DNA of 64,000 nt from Lutibacter sp. A64 (GCF_022429565.1 NZ_CP092487.1:2684001-2748000), one strand, 5' to 3'; positions 18,429 to 27,904 are shown, counted from the stretch's first letter. Notes: a model not told the origin generated them from the sequence alone. Numbers and translations: made by a program.

Positions 18429-19406
18429 TTACAACACTAACAAATTGCAACCTCTAATATCAGAATTATCAAAACGACCTAATACTTCAAAAGTGTCATT
18501 TTTATAGGTTTTCCCTAAATCTTGCGTTGCAATAAACGAACACGAATTTAAATTCGCTAAATCTATTATGTTAATGCCTCCCGATTTTCCTTCTGGCAAA
18601 ATAGTTAAAGCATCTTCGGTATCTCTAGTTAAAATTTTCATCCACGGTGGGCACTCAAAAATTCCATCTCCTTTAGAATATCCTTGACTTAGTAATTCAG
18701 TCATACCATATTCTGAATGAATTTTAGAAACGCCAAAACCATCACATAAAATACTATGCAACTCTTCTCTAATAAGTTCTTTTCGTTTTCCTTTCATTCC
18801 TCCTGTTTCCATAATAATGGTATTATTTAGGTTGAATTTATACGTATCAAGCAAATCTAACAAGGCAAAAGAAACTCCAATTAAAAGCACTTTTTCACCT
18901 TTTTTATCTAATTCTTGTAAATTTTCAGCCAACTCATCTAAATTATTTAAATAAAAACCACTTTTTGGGTTTTTAGATTTTTTAATAAAATTATCGGCCA
19001 TATAAATTAACGATGAGCCTGTACGCTCTAGATAAGAAGGCAATAAGGCTAAAACCGTATAATTTTCTATAGCTCCATAAAAATATTGAAAGGTTTTGGT
19101 AAAACTTTCTTCATAAATAGAGATATCGGTAACATAGTGCTTACTTTGCTGCATACCTGTAGTACCACTACTTAAAAAAATTTGTTCAACAGCTTCATTA
19201 GAAGCAACAATTTTATGTGTTTTAAAAAATTGAATAGGCAAAAAAGGAATATCTTCAATTTTTTGAATGGAATCTATATCAACCTTTAAATGTTTTAAAA
19301 AGGTTTTATATACAATATTATTAATAGCTTGAAACCTGAAAATATCCAAAGCTATTTCATTAAAATTGTTTGTATTATGTAACTTAAACAGTGTATTTCT
19401 TTTCAT
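18429..19406 (-). CDS. LuxE-like acyl-protein synthetase / acyl-activating protein
   Basis: A 325-residue protein from the ATG at 19406 (a TTG at 19448 opens the frame earlier). It belongs to the adenylate-forming LuxE/PaaK-like group: the phosphate-binding loop LSSGTTGMQQSKHYV, the SEYGMTELLSQGYS motif near the adenylation site and the late LGRFDNSDIRG stretch. LuxE activates fatty acids for the luciferase pathway, but no luxC, luxD or luxAB gene is near, so it has some other acyl-activating job. In Bacteroidota it may serve surface polymer or lipid chemistry. It is divergent from the sigma factor, 82 bases away. Family good, substrate unknown. Confidence 0.8.
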   Translation of the reverse strand: MKRNTLFKLHNTNNFNEIALDIFRFQAINNIVYKTFLKHLKVDIDSIQKIEDIPFLPIQFFKTHKIVASNEAVEQIFLSSGTTGMQQSKHYVTDISIYEESFTKTFQYFYGAIENYTVLALLPSYLERTGSSLIYMADNFIKKSKNPKSGFYLNNLDELAENLQELDKKGEKVLLIGVSFALLDLLDTYKFNLNNTIIMETGGMKGKRKELIREELHSILCDGFGVSKIHSEYGMTELLSQGYSKGDGIFECPPWMKILTRDTEDALTILPEGKSGGINIIDLANLNSCSFIATQDLGKTYKNDTFEVLGRFDNSDIRGCNLLVL

Positions 19407-19488
19407 AAAAATTGGGAAACTCCACAAAAGTAATGTAAATTTACGCAACCTATTATCTTTTTAGGCATCTTATTAACAATTAAAACGC

Positions 19489-20031
19489 TTGTATTTGGGT
19501 TTAGAAAAGCTCATAAAAAAATGTGCAAATAATGATCGAAAGGCACAAAAAGAGATTTACCAGCTTTTTGCAGGTAAATTGTTCTCTATTTGTCTTAAAT
19601 ACTCTAAAAATAAACAAGAGGCTCAAGACAATTTTCAAGACGGCTTTGTAGCCATTTTTGATAAAATTGGGCAGTTTAGTTTTAAAGGATCATTTGAAGG
19701 CTGGATTAAGCGCGTTATGATTAACACGATTTTATTAAAATACAGAAAAAAAACCGTGTTAAGTATTGTTACCGAAGAAATTCCTGATGAGGTAGTTGTT
19801 GACATCGACGATGATGAAATTTCTTTGGATTATTTGTTAAATCTCATTCAAGAGTTGCCAGAAAGATACAGAATGGTATTCAACCTTTATGTATTAGATG
19901 GTCATTCTCATAAAGAGATTGCAAAAATGTTAAAAATTGCTGAAGGCACATCTAAATCTAATTTAGCTAGAGCGAGAGGTATTTTAAAACAAAAAATAGA
20001 GAGACATCAAGAAAGTCAACAGTCTGTTTAA
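19489..20031 (+). CDS. ECF-type sigma-70 family RNA polymerase sigma factor
   Basis: A sigma factor of about 178-180 residues. Region 2 spans about residues 20-90 (FQDGFVAIFDKIGQF ... WIKRVMINTILLKYRKK), region 4 about 125-170 (LPERYRMVFNLYVLDGHSHKEIAKML then GTSKSNLARARGIL). No ATG lies in frame before the conserved core; the start must be TTG at 19489 or 19495, as a stop (TAA) sits at 19474. The next gene begins 14 bases after the stop with GTG and has an anti-sigma-like N-terminus, so the two probably form a regulatory pair. The signal is unknown. Confidence 0.88.
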   Translation: MYLGLEKLIKKCANNDRKAQKEIYQLFAGKLFSICLKYSKNKQEAQDNFQDGFVAIFDKIGQFSFKGSFEGWIKRVMINTILLKYRKKTVLSIVTEEIPDEVVVDIDDDEISLDYLLNLIQELPERYRMVFNLYVLDGHSHKEIAKMLKIAEGTSKSNLARARGILKQKIERHQESQQSV

Positions 20032-20045
20032 GATAAAAGGTTAAA

Positions 20046-21260
20046 GTGAGAGATTATAAGAATATAGATAGGATTTTTCAAGAAAAGCTAAAGGATTTAG
20101 AGGTCTCACCTCCAAGTCAATCTTGGAATTCAATTCAAAAGAAATTAGCCCCGGTTTCTAAAAAGAAGCAATTTCCTTTATGGCTTAAATTTTCTAGCGT
20201 AGCTGCACTACTTTTATTGTTCTTTAGTCTTGGAACAATTTATTTTATACCAAACAACAATTTCTCAAACAACTTCTTAAATGAATCTAACCCTGAAAGT
20301 ATAGCCACAGATAAAGGTGATAGTACACTAACAACAACTTCAAACAATAATATTGTTACTAAAAAAAACTTAGCACAACCTAAAGTAAATGAACTTATTA
20401 ATACTAAAAGTAGCACTAAAATAACCGCTATAAACGGTAATGATGAAAATTCTAATAGTAAAAATACTGGCTTAAAAGAAAATAATTCTATTTTAACAGA
20501 TGCACTTAGTTTACCATTACCAGATAACAATGAAACAAAAATGGCTAAACCTTCTCTAATGTCAAGTGGAAGAATAACCATTGCAACTATTTTTGCGCCA
20601 ATTTATATAAGCTCATTTGGAGATGGATCAGGTATAGATAGTCAGTTTAAAAATAATCCAGCTTCTGGAAACTCATCTTACTCTTACGGTGTAAAATTTG
20701 CCTATAAATTAAATAACAAATTTAGCATTCAATCTGGTGTAAACCTTATCAACTTAGGGTATACCACCAATGATATTTATGTAACGCCTGGTGTTTCTGT
20801 TGTAGAATATTCAAATATTTCTACAAATCCGATAAGTTTAGGAAAACCAGAAAAATTTGCGACTTCAAAATTAAGAGAACTTAATGCTGTTGATCCAAAT
20901 AAAGGAAGTCTAAACCAAGTTTTTGGTTATGTTGAAATACCTGTTGAATTAAAATACAGTGTTACAGATGGTAAATTAGGAGTAAATTTAGTAGGTGGTT
21001 TTAGTACACTTTTATTAAATAAAGACGAAGTTTTTGTAGAAACAAATTCTATTAATCAAAGTTTAGGTTCTTCAAACAATTTAAGAGACATAAACTTTAG
21101 TGGAAACCTTGGACTAGATATAGATTACTCTATACGAGAAAATTTATACATTAATATTTCTCCAATGTTTAAAATGCAAACAAATACCTTTTCAAAAAAT
21201 TCTGGTAGTATACAGCCATATTACCTAGGAATTTATACAGGATTAAATTATAAGTTTTAG
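20046..21260 (+). CDS. Predicted membrane protein with anti-sigma-like N-terminus and beta-barrel-like C-terminus
   Basis: A 404-residue protein starting at GTG (20046). Residues 1-40 are cytoplasmic-like and hold SPPSQSWNSIQKKL, a W..I..KL pattern common in Bacteroidota anti-sigma proteins. A single hydrophobic helix follows (about 46-67, FSSVAALLLLFFSLGTIYF), then a Ser/Asn/Lys-rich linker and from about residue 170 a beta-rich domain resembling outer-membrane beta-barrel proteins, ending YLGIYTGLNYKF. Such sigma-plus-barrel gene pairs are frequent in flavobacteria. The combination of an inner-membrane helix and a barrel-like domain in one chain is odd topologically. It may be the anti-sigma partner of the gene before it; this is inference. 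Confidence 0.7.
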   Translation: MRDYKNIDRIFQEKLKDLEVSPPSQSWNSIQKKLAPVSKKKQFPLWLKFSSVAALLLLFFSLGTIYFIPNNNFSNNFLNESNPESIATDKGDSTLTTTSNNNIVTKKNLAQPKVNELINTKSSTKITAINGNDENSNSKNTGLKENNSILTDALSLPLPDNNETKMAKPSLMSSGRITIATIFAPIYISSFGDGSGIDSQFKNNPASGNSSYSYGVKFAYKLNNKFSIQSGVNLINLGYTTNDIYVTPGVSVVEYSNISTNPISLGKPEKFATSKLRELNAVDPNKGSLNQVFGYVEIPVELKYSVTDGKLGVNLVGGFSTLLLNKDEVFVETNSINQSLGSSNNLRDINFSGNLGLDIDYSIRENLYINISPMFKMQTNTFSKNSGSIQPYYLGIYTGLNYKF

Positions 21261-21300
21261 TTGGTTTATTATTTGGTTGGTTACCAAATATTGAATGAAG

Positions 21301-21335
21301 AAAGCCGTTTCAAATTTTGAAATGGCTTTTCTTTT
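21301..21335 (+). terminator. Hairpin terminator after the sigma/barrel operon
   Basis: AAAGCCGTTTCA (21301-21312) pairs with TGAAATGGCTTT (21318-21329) with one G-U pair, followed by a T-rich run. Confidence 0.75.
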
Positions 21336-21353
21336 AATACCATTTAATATTCG

Positions 21354-21361
21354 TAGCTTTG
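21354..21361 (+). promoter_or_regulatory. Candidate promoter of the ALDH7-type gene
   Basis: TAGCTTTG matches the TAnnTTTG -7 element, 29 bases before the ATG at 21391. No clear -33 TTG. Confidence 0.4.
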
Positions 21362-21390
21362 TTAGAAGCAACATTTAAAACCTATTCACT

Positions 21391-22944
21391 ATGAAAGCTA
21401 AAACTATAAATAACACAATACAAAAAGCACTAAAAAGTTTAGGTGTTAAAGAACTAAATAACGGAACTTCAACAGGTTCCATATCATTTGGAAATGGTGA
21501 AATAATTGAATCGTTTTCTCCGGTTGACGGCGCATTAATTGGAAAAGTAACTACCACTACTAAACAAGATTACGAACAAGTTGTTGAAACTGCTCAAAAA
21601 GCATTTAAAAGTTGGAGGCTAAAACCAGCTCCTCAACGTGGAGAAATAGTAAGGCAATTTGGTGATAAATTAAGAGAACTAAAACAACCTTTAGGCGAGC
21701 TTGTTTCTTATGAAATGGGTAAATCGCTACAAGAGGGCTTGGGTGAAGTACAAGAAATGATTGACATCTGCGATTTTGCCGTAGGTTTATCAAGACAATT
21801 ACACGGACTTACCATGCACTCTGAACGCCCTGGACATAGAATGTACGAACAATACCATCCACTAGGAATTGTTGGAATTATTTCAGCATTTAATTTCCCA
21901 GTAGCTGTTTGGGCTTGGAATACAGCTTTAGCTTGGATTTCTGGAGATGTTTGTATTTGGAAAGCTTCAGAAAAAACACCTTTATGCAGTATTGCCTGCC
22001 AACATATTATTGCCGAAGTTTTAAAGGAAAACAATTTACCTGAAGGAATTTCAACAATTATTAATGGAAATTATGTTGTTGGTGAATTTATGACAACCGA
22101 TAAAAGAGTTCCACTAATTTCAGCAACAGGCTCAACTAGAATGGGAAAAATAGTAGGTAAAACAGTTGGTGAACGCTTAGGAAAATCGTTATTAGAATTA
22201 GGCGGAAATAATGCCATAATTGTAACATCTGATGCCGATTTAAAAATGACTGTTATTGGTGCTGTTTTTGGCGCTGTTGGTACTGCTGGACAACGTTGCA
22301 CCTCTACACGTAGATTAATAATACACGAGTCTATGTACAATAAAGTGAAAGACGCTTTAATAGCTGCGTACAATCAATTACGCATTGGAAATCCTTTAGA
22401 TGAAAACAATCATGTAGGTCCTTTAATTGATAAAGATGCTGTTGAGATGTATAAAAATGCTTTAACAAAAGTTGTTGATGAAGGAGGAAAATTAATAGTA
22501 GAAGGTGGCGTTTTGACTGGCAAAGGTTTTGAATCTGGTTGTTATGTAAAACCAGCCATTGCAGAAGCAGAAAATCATTTTAAAATTGTACAACACGAAA
22601 CGTTTGCACCTATTTTATATTTATTAAAATATTCTGGTGATGTTAACAACGCTCTTGAAATTCAGAATGGTGTTAACCAAGGACTTTCATCTGCTATAAT
22701 GACAAATAATTTGCGTGAAGCTGAATTGTTTTTATCGCAAGCAGGATCCGATTGTGGAATTGCAAATGTAAATATTGGAACTTCTGGCGCCGAAATTGGA
22801 GGTGCTTTTGGTGGTGAAAAAGAAACAGGTGGTGGAAGAGAATCTGGGTCTGATGCTTGGAAAATTTATATGCGAAGACAAACAAATACCATAAATTACA
22901 CAACAGAATTACCGCTTGCACAAGGGATAAAATTTGATTTGTAA
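21391..22944 (+). CDS. Aldehyde dehydrogenase, ALDH7 (antiquitin/aminoadipate semialdehyde) type
   Basis: A 517-residue NAD-dependent aldehyde dehydrogenase. The catalytic cysteine is C303 in GQRCTSTRRL and the glutamate motif is LLELGGNNAI. The C-terminus FGGEKETGGGRESGSDAWK, together with YEQYHPLGIVGIISAFNFP, points to the ALDH7 branch (2-aminoadipate-6-semialdehyde dehydrogenase) rather than betaine or succinate semialdehyde enzymes. The reaction would give 2-aminoadipate in lysine catabolism. It is a single-gene unit. A glutaryl-CoA dehydrogenase-type gene lies 3 kb upstream. Family firm, substrate probable. Confidence 0.87.
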   Translation: MKAKTINNTIQKALKSLGVKELNNGTSTGSISFGNGEIIESFSPVDGALIGKVTTTTKQDYEQVVETAQKAFKSWRLKPAPQRGEIVRQFGDKLRELKQPLGELVSYEMGKSLQEGLGEVQEMIDICDFAVGLSRQLHGLTMHSERPGHRMYEQYHPLGIVGIISAFNFPVAVWAWNTALAWISGDVCIWKASEKTPLCSIACQHIIAEVLKENNLPEGISTIINGNYVVGEFMTTDKRVPLISATGSTRMGKIVGKTVGERLGKSLLELGGNNAIIVTSDADLKMTVIGAVFGAVGTAGQRCTSTRRLIIHESMYNKVKDALIAAYNQLRIGNPLDENNHVGPLIDKDAVEMYKNALTKVVDEGGKLIVEGGVLTGKGFESGCYVKPAIAEAENHFKIVQHETFAPILYLLKYSGDVNNALEIQNGVNQGLSSAIMTNNLREAELFLSQAGSDCGIANVNIGTSGAEIGGAFGGEKETGGGRESGSDAWKIYMRRQTNTINYTTELPLAQGIKFDL

Positions 22945-23000
22945 CAATTTAGTTGTTAGTTCTCGGTTTGGGGAAATGTTAAAATTCAAAACCTTATAAT

Positions 23001-23055
23001 CCGTCATTCTAAAGCAGCACTTCAATTCAGCACAGTGTTCAATTTAGTATGACGG
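23001..23055. repeat. Dispersed palindromic repeat, composite copy
   Basis: Ends CCGTCAT (23001-23007) and ATGACGG (23049-23055) form an inverted repeat around two internal palindromic arms (e.g. GCACTTCAATTCAGCACAGTG-like stems). The TGACG ends match those of the copies at 28891 and 58552. It fills the gap between convergent ALDH and acyltransferase genes and may act as a terminator for both. Confidence 0.55.
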
Positions 23056-23058
23056 GTT

Positions 23059-24888
23059 TTATATTTTTTCTACACTAATAGTAGGTTCGGCACTCTCATT
23101 TTCTAAGCGACTTTCTAACTCAGCCTGAAATTCTTCCATTACTGGTTTTACGGTACTTTCAGGTATGTCTGCAACTCTAATATACATTAATCCATCTACA
23201 GCATTGTTAAATTTTGGATCAACATTAAAAGCAACTAAACGCGCATTTTGTTTTACGTATTTTTTAATTAAAACTGGCATTCTAAGCGCTCCAGGCTCAA
23301 TTTCATCAATAACTTTATCAAATTTATTCATATCTGATTGCGTTGCATCAAAAACAAAATCTTTATCAGCATCTTTTAACTTTACCTTATATTCTTTTTT
23401 TGGATGAATGTATTGCGCAATATACGGGTCGTAATAATGAGATTTCATAAACTCTATCATCAACGATTTTGAAAAATTAGAGAATTGATTGCTAATACTA
23501 ACACCACCAATTAAATATTTATATTCTGGGTAGCGTAAAGTTACGTGCACAATTCCTTTCCAAAGTAGAAACAATGGCATTGGTTTTTGTTGGTATTCTT
23601 TAATTATAAAAGCTCTCCCCATTTCTATAGAATTCTCCATCATAGTGTACAATTCGGGCTCAAACTTAAACAGTGTATGTACATAAAATCCTTCTATTCC
23701 ATATTTTTTATAAATACCTTTTCCTAAGCCCATCCTATAAGCTCCAACCAATTTTTTTTCGGCATCATCCCATAAAAACAAATGATGATAAAACCCATCG
23801 AACTTATCTAAATCTATAGACTCATTTGTACCTTCTCCAACTTCTCTAAAAGTTATTTCACGCAAACGTCCAATCTCAAATTTTAGGTTTGGAATTTTAT
23901 TACTAGGAGCAAAAAACACTTCGTAATTTTTACTTTTTAACAACCTTCCATTAGATGAACGAAGAGTGTTAACTTCTTCAATAATTTTATCATTATTTTT
24001 TTGGCAAACAATAGCTTTTGGCTGTCTTGTTTTTTTTAATGATGATGCATTTATAGTTTTAGAAACCTTTTCAAAAGGGTTTGCTAACATATATGTTTTT
24101 CTTCTAATAAACTGACAGAAATCTTGTGTATTTTTATACGTTTCTTGATCTTTAACTGGTATTGCCTTTCCAATTCTAACTTTAATAACACGTTCTTTTT
24201 GCGACAATAATTCCGAAGGCAATTTAGCTGTTCTAAGTGTTGGATTTAACTTAGATAAAAAATAAAACAACCTACTATTTTTAGCATGAAAATATATAGG
24301 AATTATAGGAACTTGTGCTTTTTTTATTAGTTTAATTGCTCCTTCTTCCCAAGGTTTATCAACAATTAATTTACCTTCTTTATAAGTAGAAACCTCACCT
24401 GCCGGAAATATCCCCAAAGGATTCCCTTCTTTAATATGTGTAAGTGCTCTTTTAATACCTGCAATACTAGATTTTACATCTTTTCTATCTTCAAAAGGGT
24501 TTACAGGCATTATAAAAGGCTTCATAGGCTCAATTCTATGCAGTAAAAAATTTGCAATTATTTTATAATCTGGCCGCTTTTCAGTCAATAATTTTAATAA
24601 CAAAATACCATCTATACCCCCTAAAGGATGATTAGAAACCGTAATAAATGCTCCATCTTTTGGAATTCTTTTTAAGTCTTCTTCAGGAATTTCAAATTTT
24701 ATTTGAAGGTCATCTAAAAGGGCTGTAAAAAACTCTAAATCTTTTAAATGCTTATGCTTATTGTATATTTTATTTATGGTAGAAATTCGAAGAAACTTCA
24801 TTAATACCCATCCAAAAAACGTACCTATAAATCCATATTTATCTAGATTTATTACTTTTGAAACCTCTTTTGGCGTTACTAAACTCAT
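23059..24888 (-). CDS. Bifunctional acyltransferase (OlsF-like): PlsC-type plus OlsB-type GNAT
   Basis: A 609-residue two-domain protein. The N-terminal half (about 60-270) is a PlsC-type acyltransferase with VSNHPLGGIDGI (an H-x5-D form of the catalytic motif) and FPAGEVS. The C-terminal half (about 320-600) is an OlsB/hemolysin-like N-acyltransferase with GAYRMGLGKGIY and NSIEMGRAFIIKEYQQKP. The order O-acyltransferase then N-acyltransferase is that of OlsF, which makes ornithine lipid in one polypeptide and is known from Flavobacterium. Relatives make glycine lipids, so the amino acid head group is unsure. The product would be a phosphorus-free membrane lipid. A -7 box is at 24912. Single-gene unit. 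Confidence 0.82.
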   Translation of the reverse strand: MSLVTPKEVSKVINLDKYGFIGTFFGWVLMKFLRISTINKIYNKHKHLKDLEFFTALLDDLQIKFEIPEEDLKRIPKDGAFITVSNHPLGGIDGILLLKLLTEKRPDYKIIANFLLHRIEPMKPFIMPVNPFEDRKDVKSSIAGIKRALTHIKEGNPLGIFPAGEVSTYKEGKLIVDKPWEEGAIKLIKKAQVPIIPIYFHAKNSRLFYFLSKLNPTLRTAKLPSELLSQKERVIKVRIGKAIPVKDQETYKNTQDFCQFIRRKTYMLANPFEKVSKTINASSLKKTRQPKAIVCQKNNDKIIEEVNTLRSSNGRLLKSKNYEVFFAPSNKIPNLKFEIGRLREITFREVGEGTNESIDLDKFDGFYHHLFLWDDAEKKLVGAYRMGLGKGIYKKYGIEGFYVHTLFKFEPELYTMMENSIEMGRAFIIKEYQQKPMPLFLLWKGIVHVTLRYPEYKYLIGGVSISNQFSNFSKSLMIEFMKSHYYDPYIAQYIHPKKEYKVKLKDADKDFVFDATQSDMNKFDKVIDEIEPGALRMPVLIKKYVKQNARLVAFNVDPKFNNAVDGLMYIRVADIPESTVKPVMEEFQAELESRLENESAEPTISVEKI

Positions 24889-24911
24889 CTAATTATAATT
24901 AAAGATAACTA

Positions 24912-24919
24912 CAAAAATA
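24912..24919 (-). promoter_or_regulatory. Candidate -7 element before the OlsF-like gene
   Basis: On the minus strand the sequence reads TATTTTTG, matching TAnnTTTG, about 24 bases before the ATG at 24888. Confidence 0.4.
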
Positions 24920-24926
24920 CATAAAA

Positions 24927-26174
24927 TTATTGCATTATAAGTTGCACAGTACCTTTTGTAGATTGTTTTAATAATACCGTTCCTTTTTTTTCTACCAAAT
25001 CAATGGCTTTTTGATTGGCATGTCTAATAGTGTAAAGTGCAACATTACTTACAAAAGTAACATTATATTTAGATACTATTTGTGATAAAAATGCTTCAAA
25101 ATTATTGAATTTATCTTCTAAACAAACCGAAAAACTTAATGCAGAATTTTGAATAAGGTTTACTTTTAATTTATAATTATGTAAAATTTTAAAAATATCA
25201 CTTAAATTATGTTCTACCATAAAAGAAAAATCTAACGCTGTAATAGAAACTAAAATTTGTTTATTTTTTAAAATAAAACAAGGTGTTTCGGGCAATAAGT
25301 TAGGCACTTTACCAACTGTAGTTCCTTTATTTTTTAAATTATAAAATGAACGCACATATAAAGGAATATTTTTATTTTCTAACGGTTTTAGTGTTTTTGG
25401 ATGTATTACAGAAGCCCCATAAAAAGCCATTTCAATTGCTTCATTATAAGAAATTTGATTTAATAAAACGGTTTCTTTAAAATATCTAGGATCTGCATTT
25501 AAAACTCCATCAACATCTTTCCATATAGTTACACTTTCTGCCCCTAAGCAATGTGCAAAAATTGCTGCAGTATAATCAGAGCCCTCTCTTCCTAAAGTTG
25601 TAGTTTTCCCTTTTGAATCTGCCCCTAAAAAACCTTGAGTAATGTATAAGTTTTGAGAGTCTAATATTTGTATATTAACCTTGGTTTCTTGCCAATTAAC
25701 AGTTGCATTTCTATAAGACACGTCTGTTTTAATAAAATCTCTAACATCAATCCATTTTGTTAAAATACCAATAGTATTTAAATAACTACTTATAATTTTT
25801 GTTGAAAGCAATTCTCCATAACCTACAACTTGATCGTAGATATAATTATAATTGGCAGATTTATTAATGGCTAAAAACCCACTTAATTGTCCGAATAATA
25901 ATTCAAGTTCAAATAAAATAGGCTGTTTTTTATCTTCAAATAAATTTTCAATTATAGTTATATGAAAATTTCTAACACTATTTATGTTTGTTGCTAAATC
26001 TTCAGAATTATTATAATATGCATCTACTATTTTTTCAAACGCATTGGTCATTTTACCCATTGCAGAAATAACAATAAGCGTATTTTTAAAGCCTTCGTTT
26101 TTTAAAACTTTAACTACATTTTTTATAGTATCTGCATCTTTAACAGATGCGCCTCCAAACTTAAAGATCTTCAC
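24927..26174 (-). CDS. Aspartate kinase
   Basis: A 415-residue amino acid kinase, starting with MKIFKFGGASVKDADTIKNV, the aspartokinase N-terminal KFGG signature. The region GREGSDYTAAIFA and WKDVDGVLNADPR are conserved aspartokinase motifs, and the C-terminal 120 residues form ACT-like regulatory segments. It phosphorylates aspartate at the entry of lysine, threonine and methionine synthesis and may be feedback-regulated via ACT. It is monofunctional: no homoserine dehydrogenase domain follows. It begins only one base after the GNAT gene stop, so the two are translated from one transcript. Confidence 0.93.
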   Translation of the reverse strand: MKIFKFGGASVKDADTIKNVVKVLKNEGFKNTLIVISAMGKMTNAFEKIVDAYYNNSEDLATNINSVRNFHITIIENLFEDKKQPILFELELLFGQLSGFLAINKSANYNYIYDQVVGYGELLSTKIISSYLNTIGILTKWIDVRDFIKTDVSYRNATVNWQETKVNIQILDSQNLYITQGFLGADSKGKTTTLGREGSDYTAAIFAHCLGAESVTIWKDVDGVLNADPRYFKETVLLNQISYNEAIEMAFYGASVIHPKTLKPLENKNIPLYVRSFYNLKNKGTTVGKVPNLLPETPCFILKNKQILVSITALDFSFMVEHNLSDIFKILHNYKLKVNLIQNSALSFSVCLEDKFNNFEAFLSQIVSKYNVTFVSNVALYTIRHANQKAIDLVEKKGTVLLKQSTKGTVQLIMQ

Positions 26175-26175
26175 T

Positions 26176-26652
26176 CTAAACGTTTAAATATTTTTTCATA
26201 GAAGCTCTATCTATTTGAACTGAATCCCAATCTCTTAATACTTTTGCACCTGTACTTTCGTAAAATTTAACTGCGGGTTCATTCCAATCTAGCACATTCC
26301 ACTCAATTCGTTTTACACCTCTATTATAGCCATATTCAATTACTTTTTTATACAAAGCACTTCCTATTTTTTGACCTCTTTTTTGCTCTGTAACAAGCAA
26401 ATCTTCTAAGTGAATTGTTGGTCCTTTCCAAGTAGAATAACGATGATAAAATAATGCAATTCCAACAATTGCTTCAGCAGTTTCTGCTACAAATACTTTA
26501 AATAACGGATTAGCTCCAAAACCATCTTTTTCTAAATCACTTATCGTAACTTCAACGGCATCTGCTTCATTTTCAAAAACAGCTAACTCTTGTATTAAAT
26601 TTAATATTGAAGGTGCATCTTCAATTTTCGCTTCTCTAATTGTAAAACACAT
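26176..26652 (-). CDS. GNAT-family N-acetyltransferase (diamine/thialysine acetyltransferase-like)
   Basis: A 158-residue GNAT protein of normal family size. The acetyl-CoA binding loop is EQKRGQKIGSALYKK (motif A), preceded by HLEDLLVT. The overall pattern (FYHRYSTWKGPTIHLEDL, LDWNEPAVKFYESTGA) resembles the spermidine/spermine and thialysine acetyltransferase branch. The substrate is probably a small amine; not provable here. It is followed after one base by aspartate kinase, whose lysine-pathway role gives a loose link to amine metabolism. It is divergent from fbp. Confidence 0.85.
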   Translation of the reverse strand: MCFTIREAKIEDAPSILNLIQELAVFENEADAVEVTISDLEKDGFGANPLFKVFVAETAEAIVGIALFYHRYSTWKGPTIHLEDLLVTEQKRGQKIGSALYKKVIEYGYNRGVKRIEWNVLDWNEPAVKFYESTGAKVLRDWDSVQIDRASMKKYLNV

Positions 26653-26776
26653 TTTATATTTAGTTTGTAAAATTACGGCTAAAATAAAAAATCTTTATTC
26701 AAACTATCTTACAAATTGAGGCCTTTTTCAAATTTAATTTTTCGATATTTGTAATACTAAACTTCAAAAAACAACT

Positions 26777-27799
26777 ATGGAAACCAAGAACTTAACACTA
26801 GGTGAATTTATTATTGAAAATCAAAAACATTATAAATCCACTTCTGGAGAATTTTCTAGACTTTTAAGTTCAATGAAATTAGCCGCTAAAATTGTAAATC
26901 ATAAAGTAAATAAAGCAGGCTTAGTTGACATTATGGGCAATGCTGGTGAAACAAATATTCAAGGTGAAGATCAACAAAAATTAGATGTTTATGCTAATAA
27001 AGTATTTATGGAAACCTTAATAAACCGAGAAATTGTTTGTGGAATTGCTAGTGAAGAAGAAGAAGATTTTGTTACCATTAGAGGAAAACAAGGCACAAAC
27101 GAAAATAAATATGTGGTTTTAATTGATCCATTAGACGGCTCATCTAACATAGACGTAAATGTTTCTGTCGGCACCATTTTTTCTATTTATAAACGTGTAA
27201 CACCTATTGGAACTCCGGTTAAAATAGAAGACTTTTTACAACCAGGAAACCTACAAGTAGCCGCAGGATATGTAGTTTATGGAACTTCAACAATGTTAGT
27301 TTATACATCTGGACATGGTGTAAATGGATTTACGTTAAATCCTGCAATTGGTTCATTTTATTTATCTCATCCTAATTTTAAATTTCCAGAAGAAGGTAAA
27401 ATTTACTCCATAAACGAAGGAAATTATGTTCATTTTCCACAAGGTGTAAAAGATTATTTAAAATATTGTCAAGAAGAAAAAGATAACCGACCATATACTT
27501 CTCGTTATATCGGCTCTTTAGTTTCTGATTTTCATAGAAATATGATAAAAGGTGGAATTTATATGTATCCAACTAGTGCTATTGGTCCAAAAGGAAAATT
27601 ACGCTTGTTATACGAATGCAACCCTATGGCTTTTTTAGCTGAACAAGCAAATGGTAAAGCAACCGATGGGTACAGAAGAATTATGGATATTAAACCAACA
27701 GAATTACACCAACGCGTTCCATTTTTCTGCGGAAGTAAAAAAATGGTAGAAAAAGCTGAAGAGTTTATGGCAAAATACCCAAACGATGCTAATTATTAA
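26777..27799 (+). CDS. fbp: Class I fructose-1,6-bisphosphatase
   Basis: A 340-residue class I enzyme of normal length. The metal and sugar phosphate motif [19 protein letters not shown] and the later [22 protein letters not shown] are diagnostic. It hydrolyses fructose 1,6-bisphosphate to fructose 6-phosphate in gluconeogenesis, in the cytoplasm. It stands alone and is divergent from the GNAT-aspartate kinase pair. Confidence 0.97.
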   Translation: METKNLTLGEFIIENQKHYKSTSGEFSRLLSSMKLAAKIVNHKVNKAGLVDIMGNAGETNIQGEDQQKLDVYANKVFMETLINREIVCGIASEEEEDFVTIRGKQGTNENKYVVLIDPLDGSSNIDVNVSVGTIFSIYKRVTPIGTPVKIEDFLQPGNLQVAAGYVVYGTSTMLVYTSGHGVNGFTLNPAIGSFYLSHPNFKFPEEGKIYSINEGNYVHFPQGVKDYLKYCQEEKDNRPYTSRYIGSLVSDFHRNMIKGGIYMYPTSAIGPKGKLRLLYECNPMAFLAEQANGKATDGYRRIMDIKPTELHQRVPFFCGSKKMVEKAEEFMAKYPNDANY

Positions 27800-27896
27800 A
27801 AAAATAAAAATTAATAATTTCATCAAATATAACAAATGCTAATACCACTATAAGAACATTTGATTTTTAAGATTTTTTAAAGTGAAAATGGTTCAT

Positions 27897-27904
27897 TACC
27901 TTTG
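27897..27904 (+). promoter_or_regulatory. Candidate promoter of the superoxide dismutase gene
   Basis: TACCTTTG matches TAnnTTTG. It lies about 54 bases before the ATG at 27959. Confidence 0.45.
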
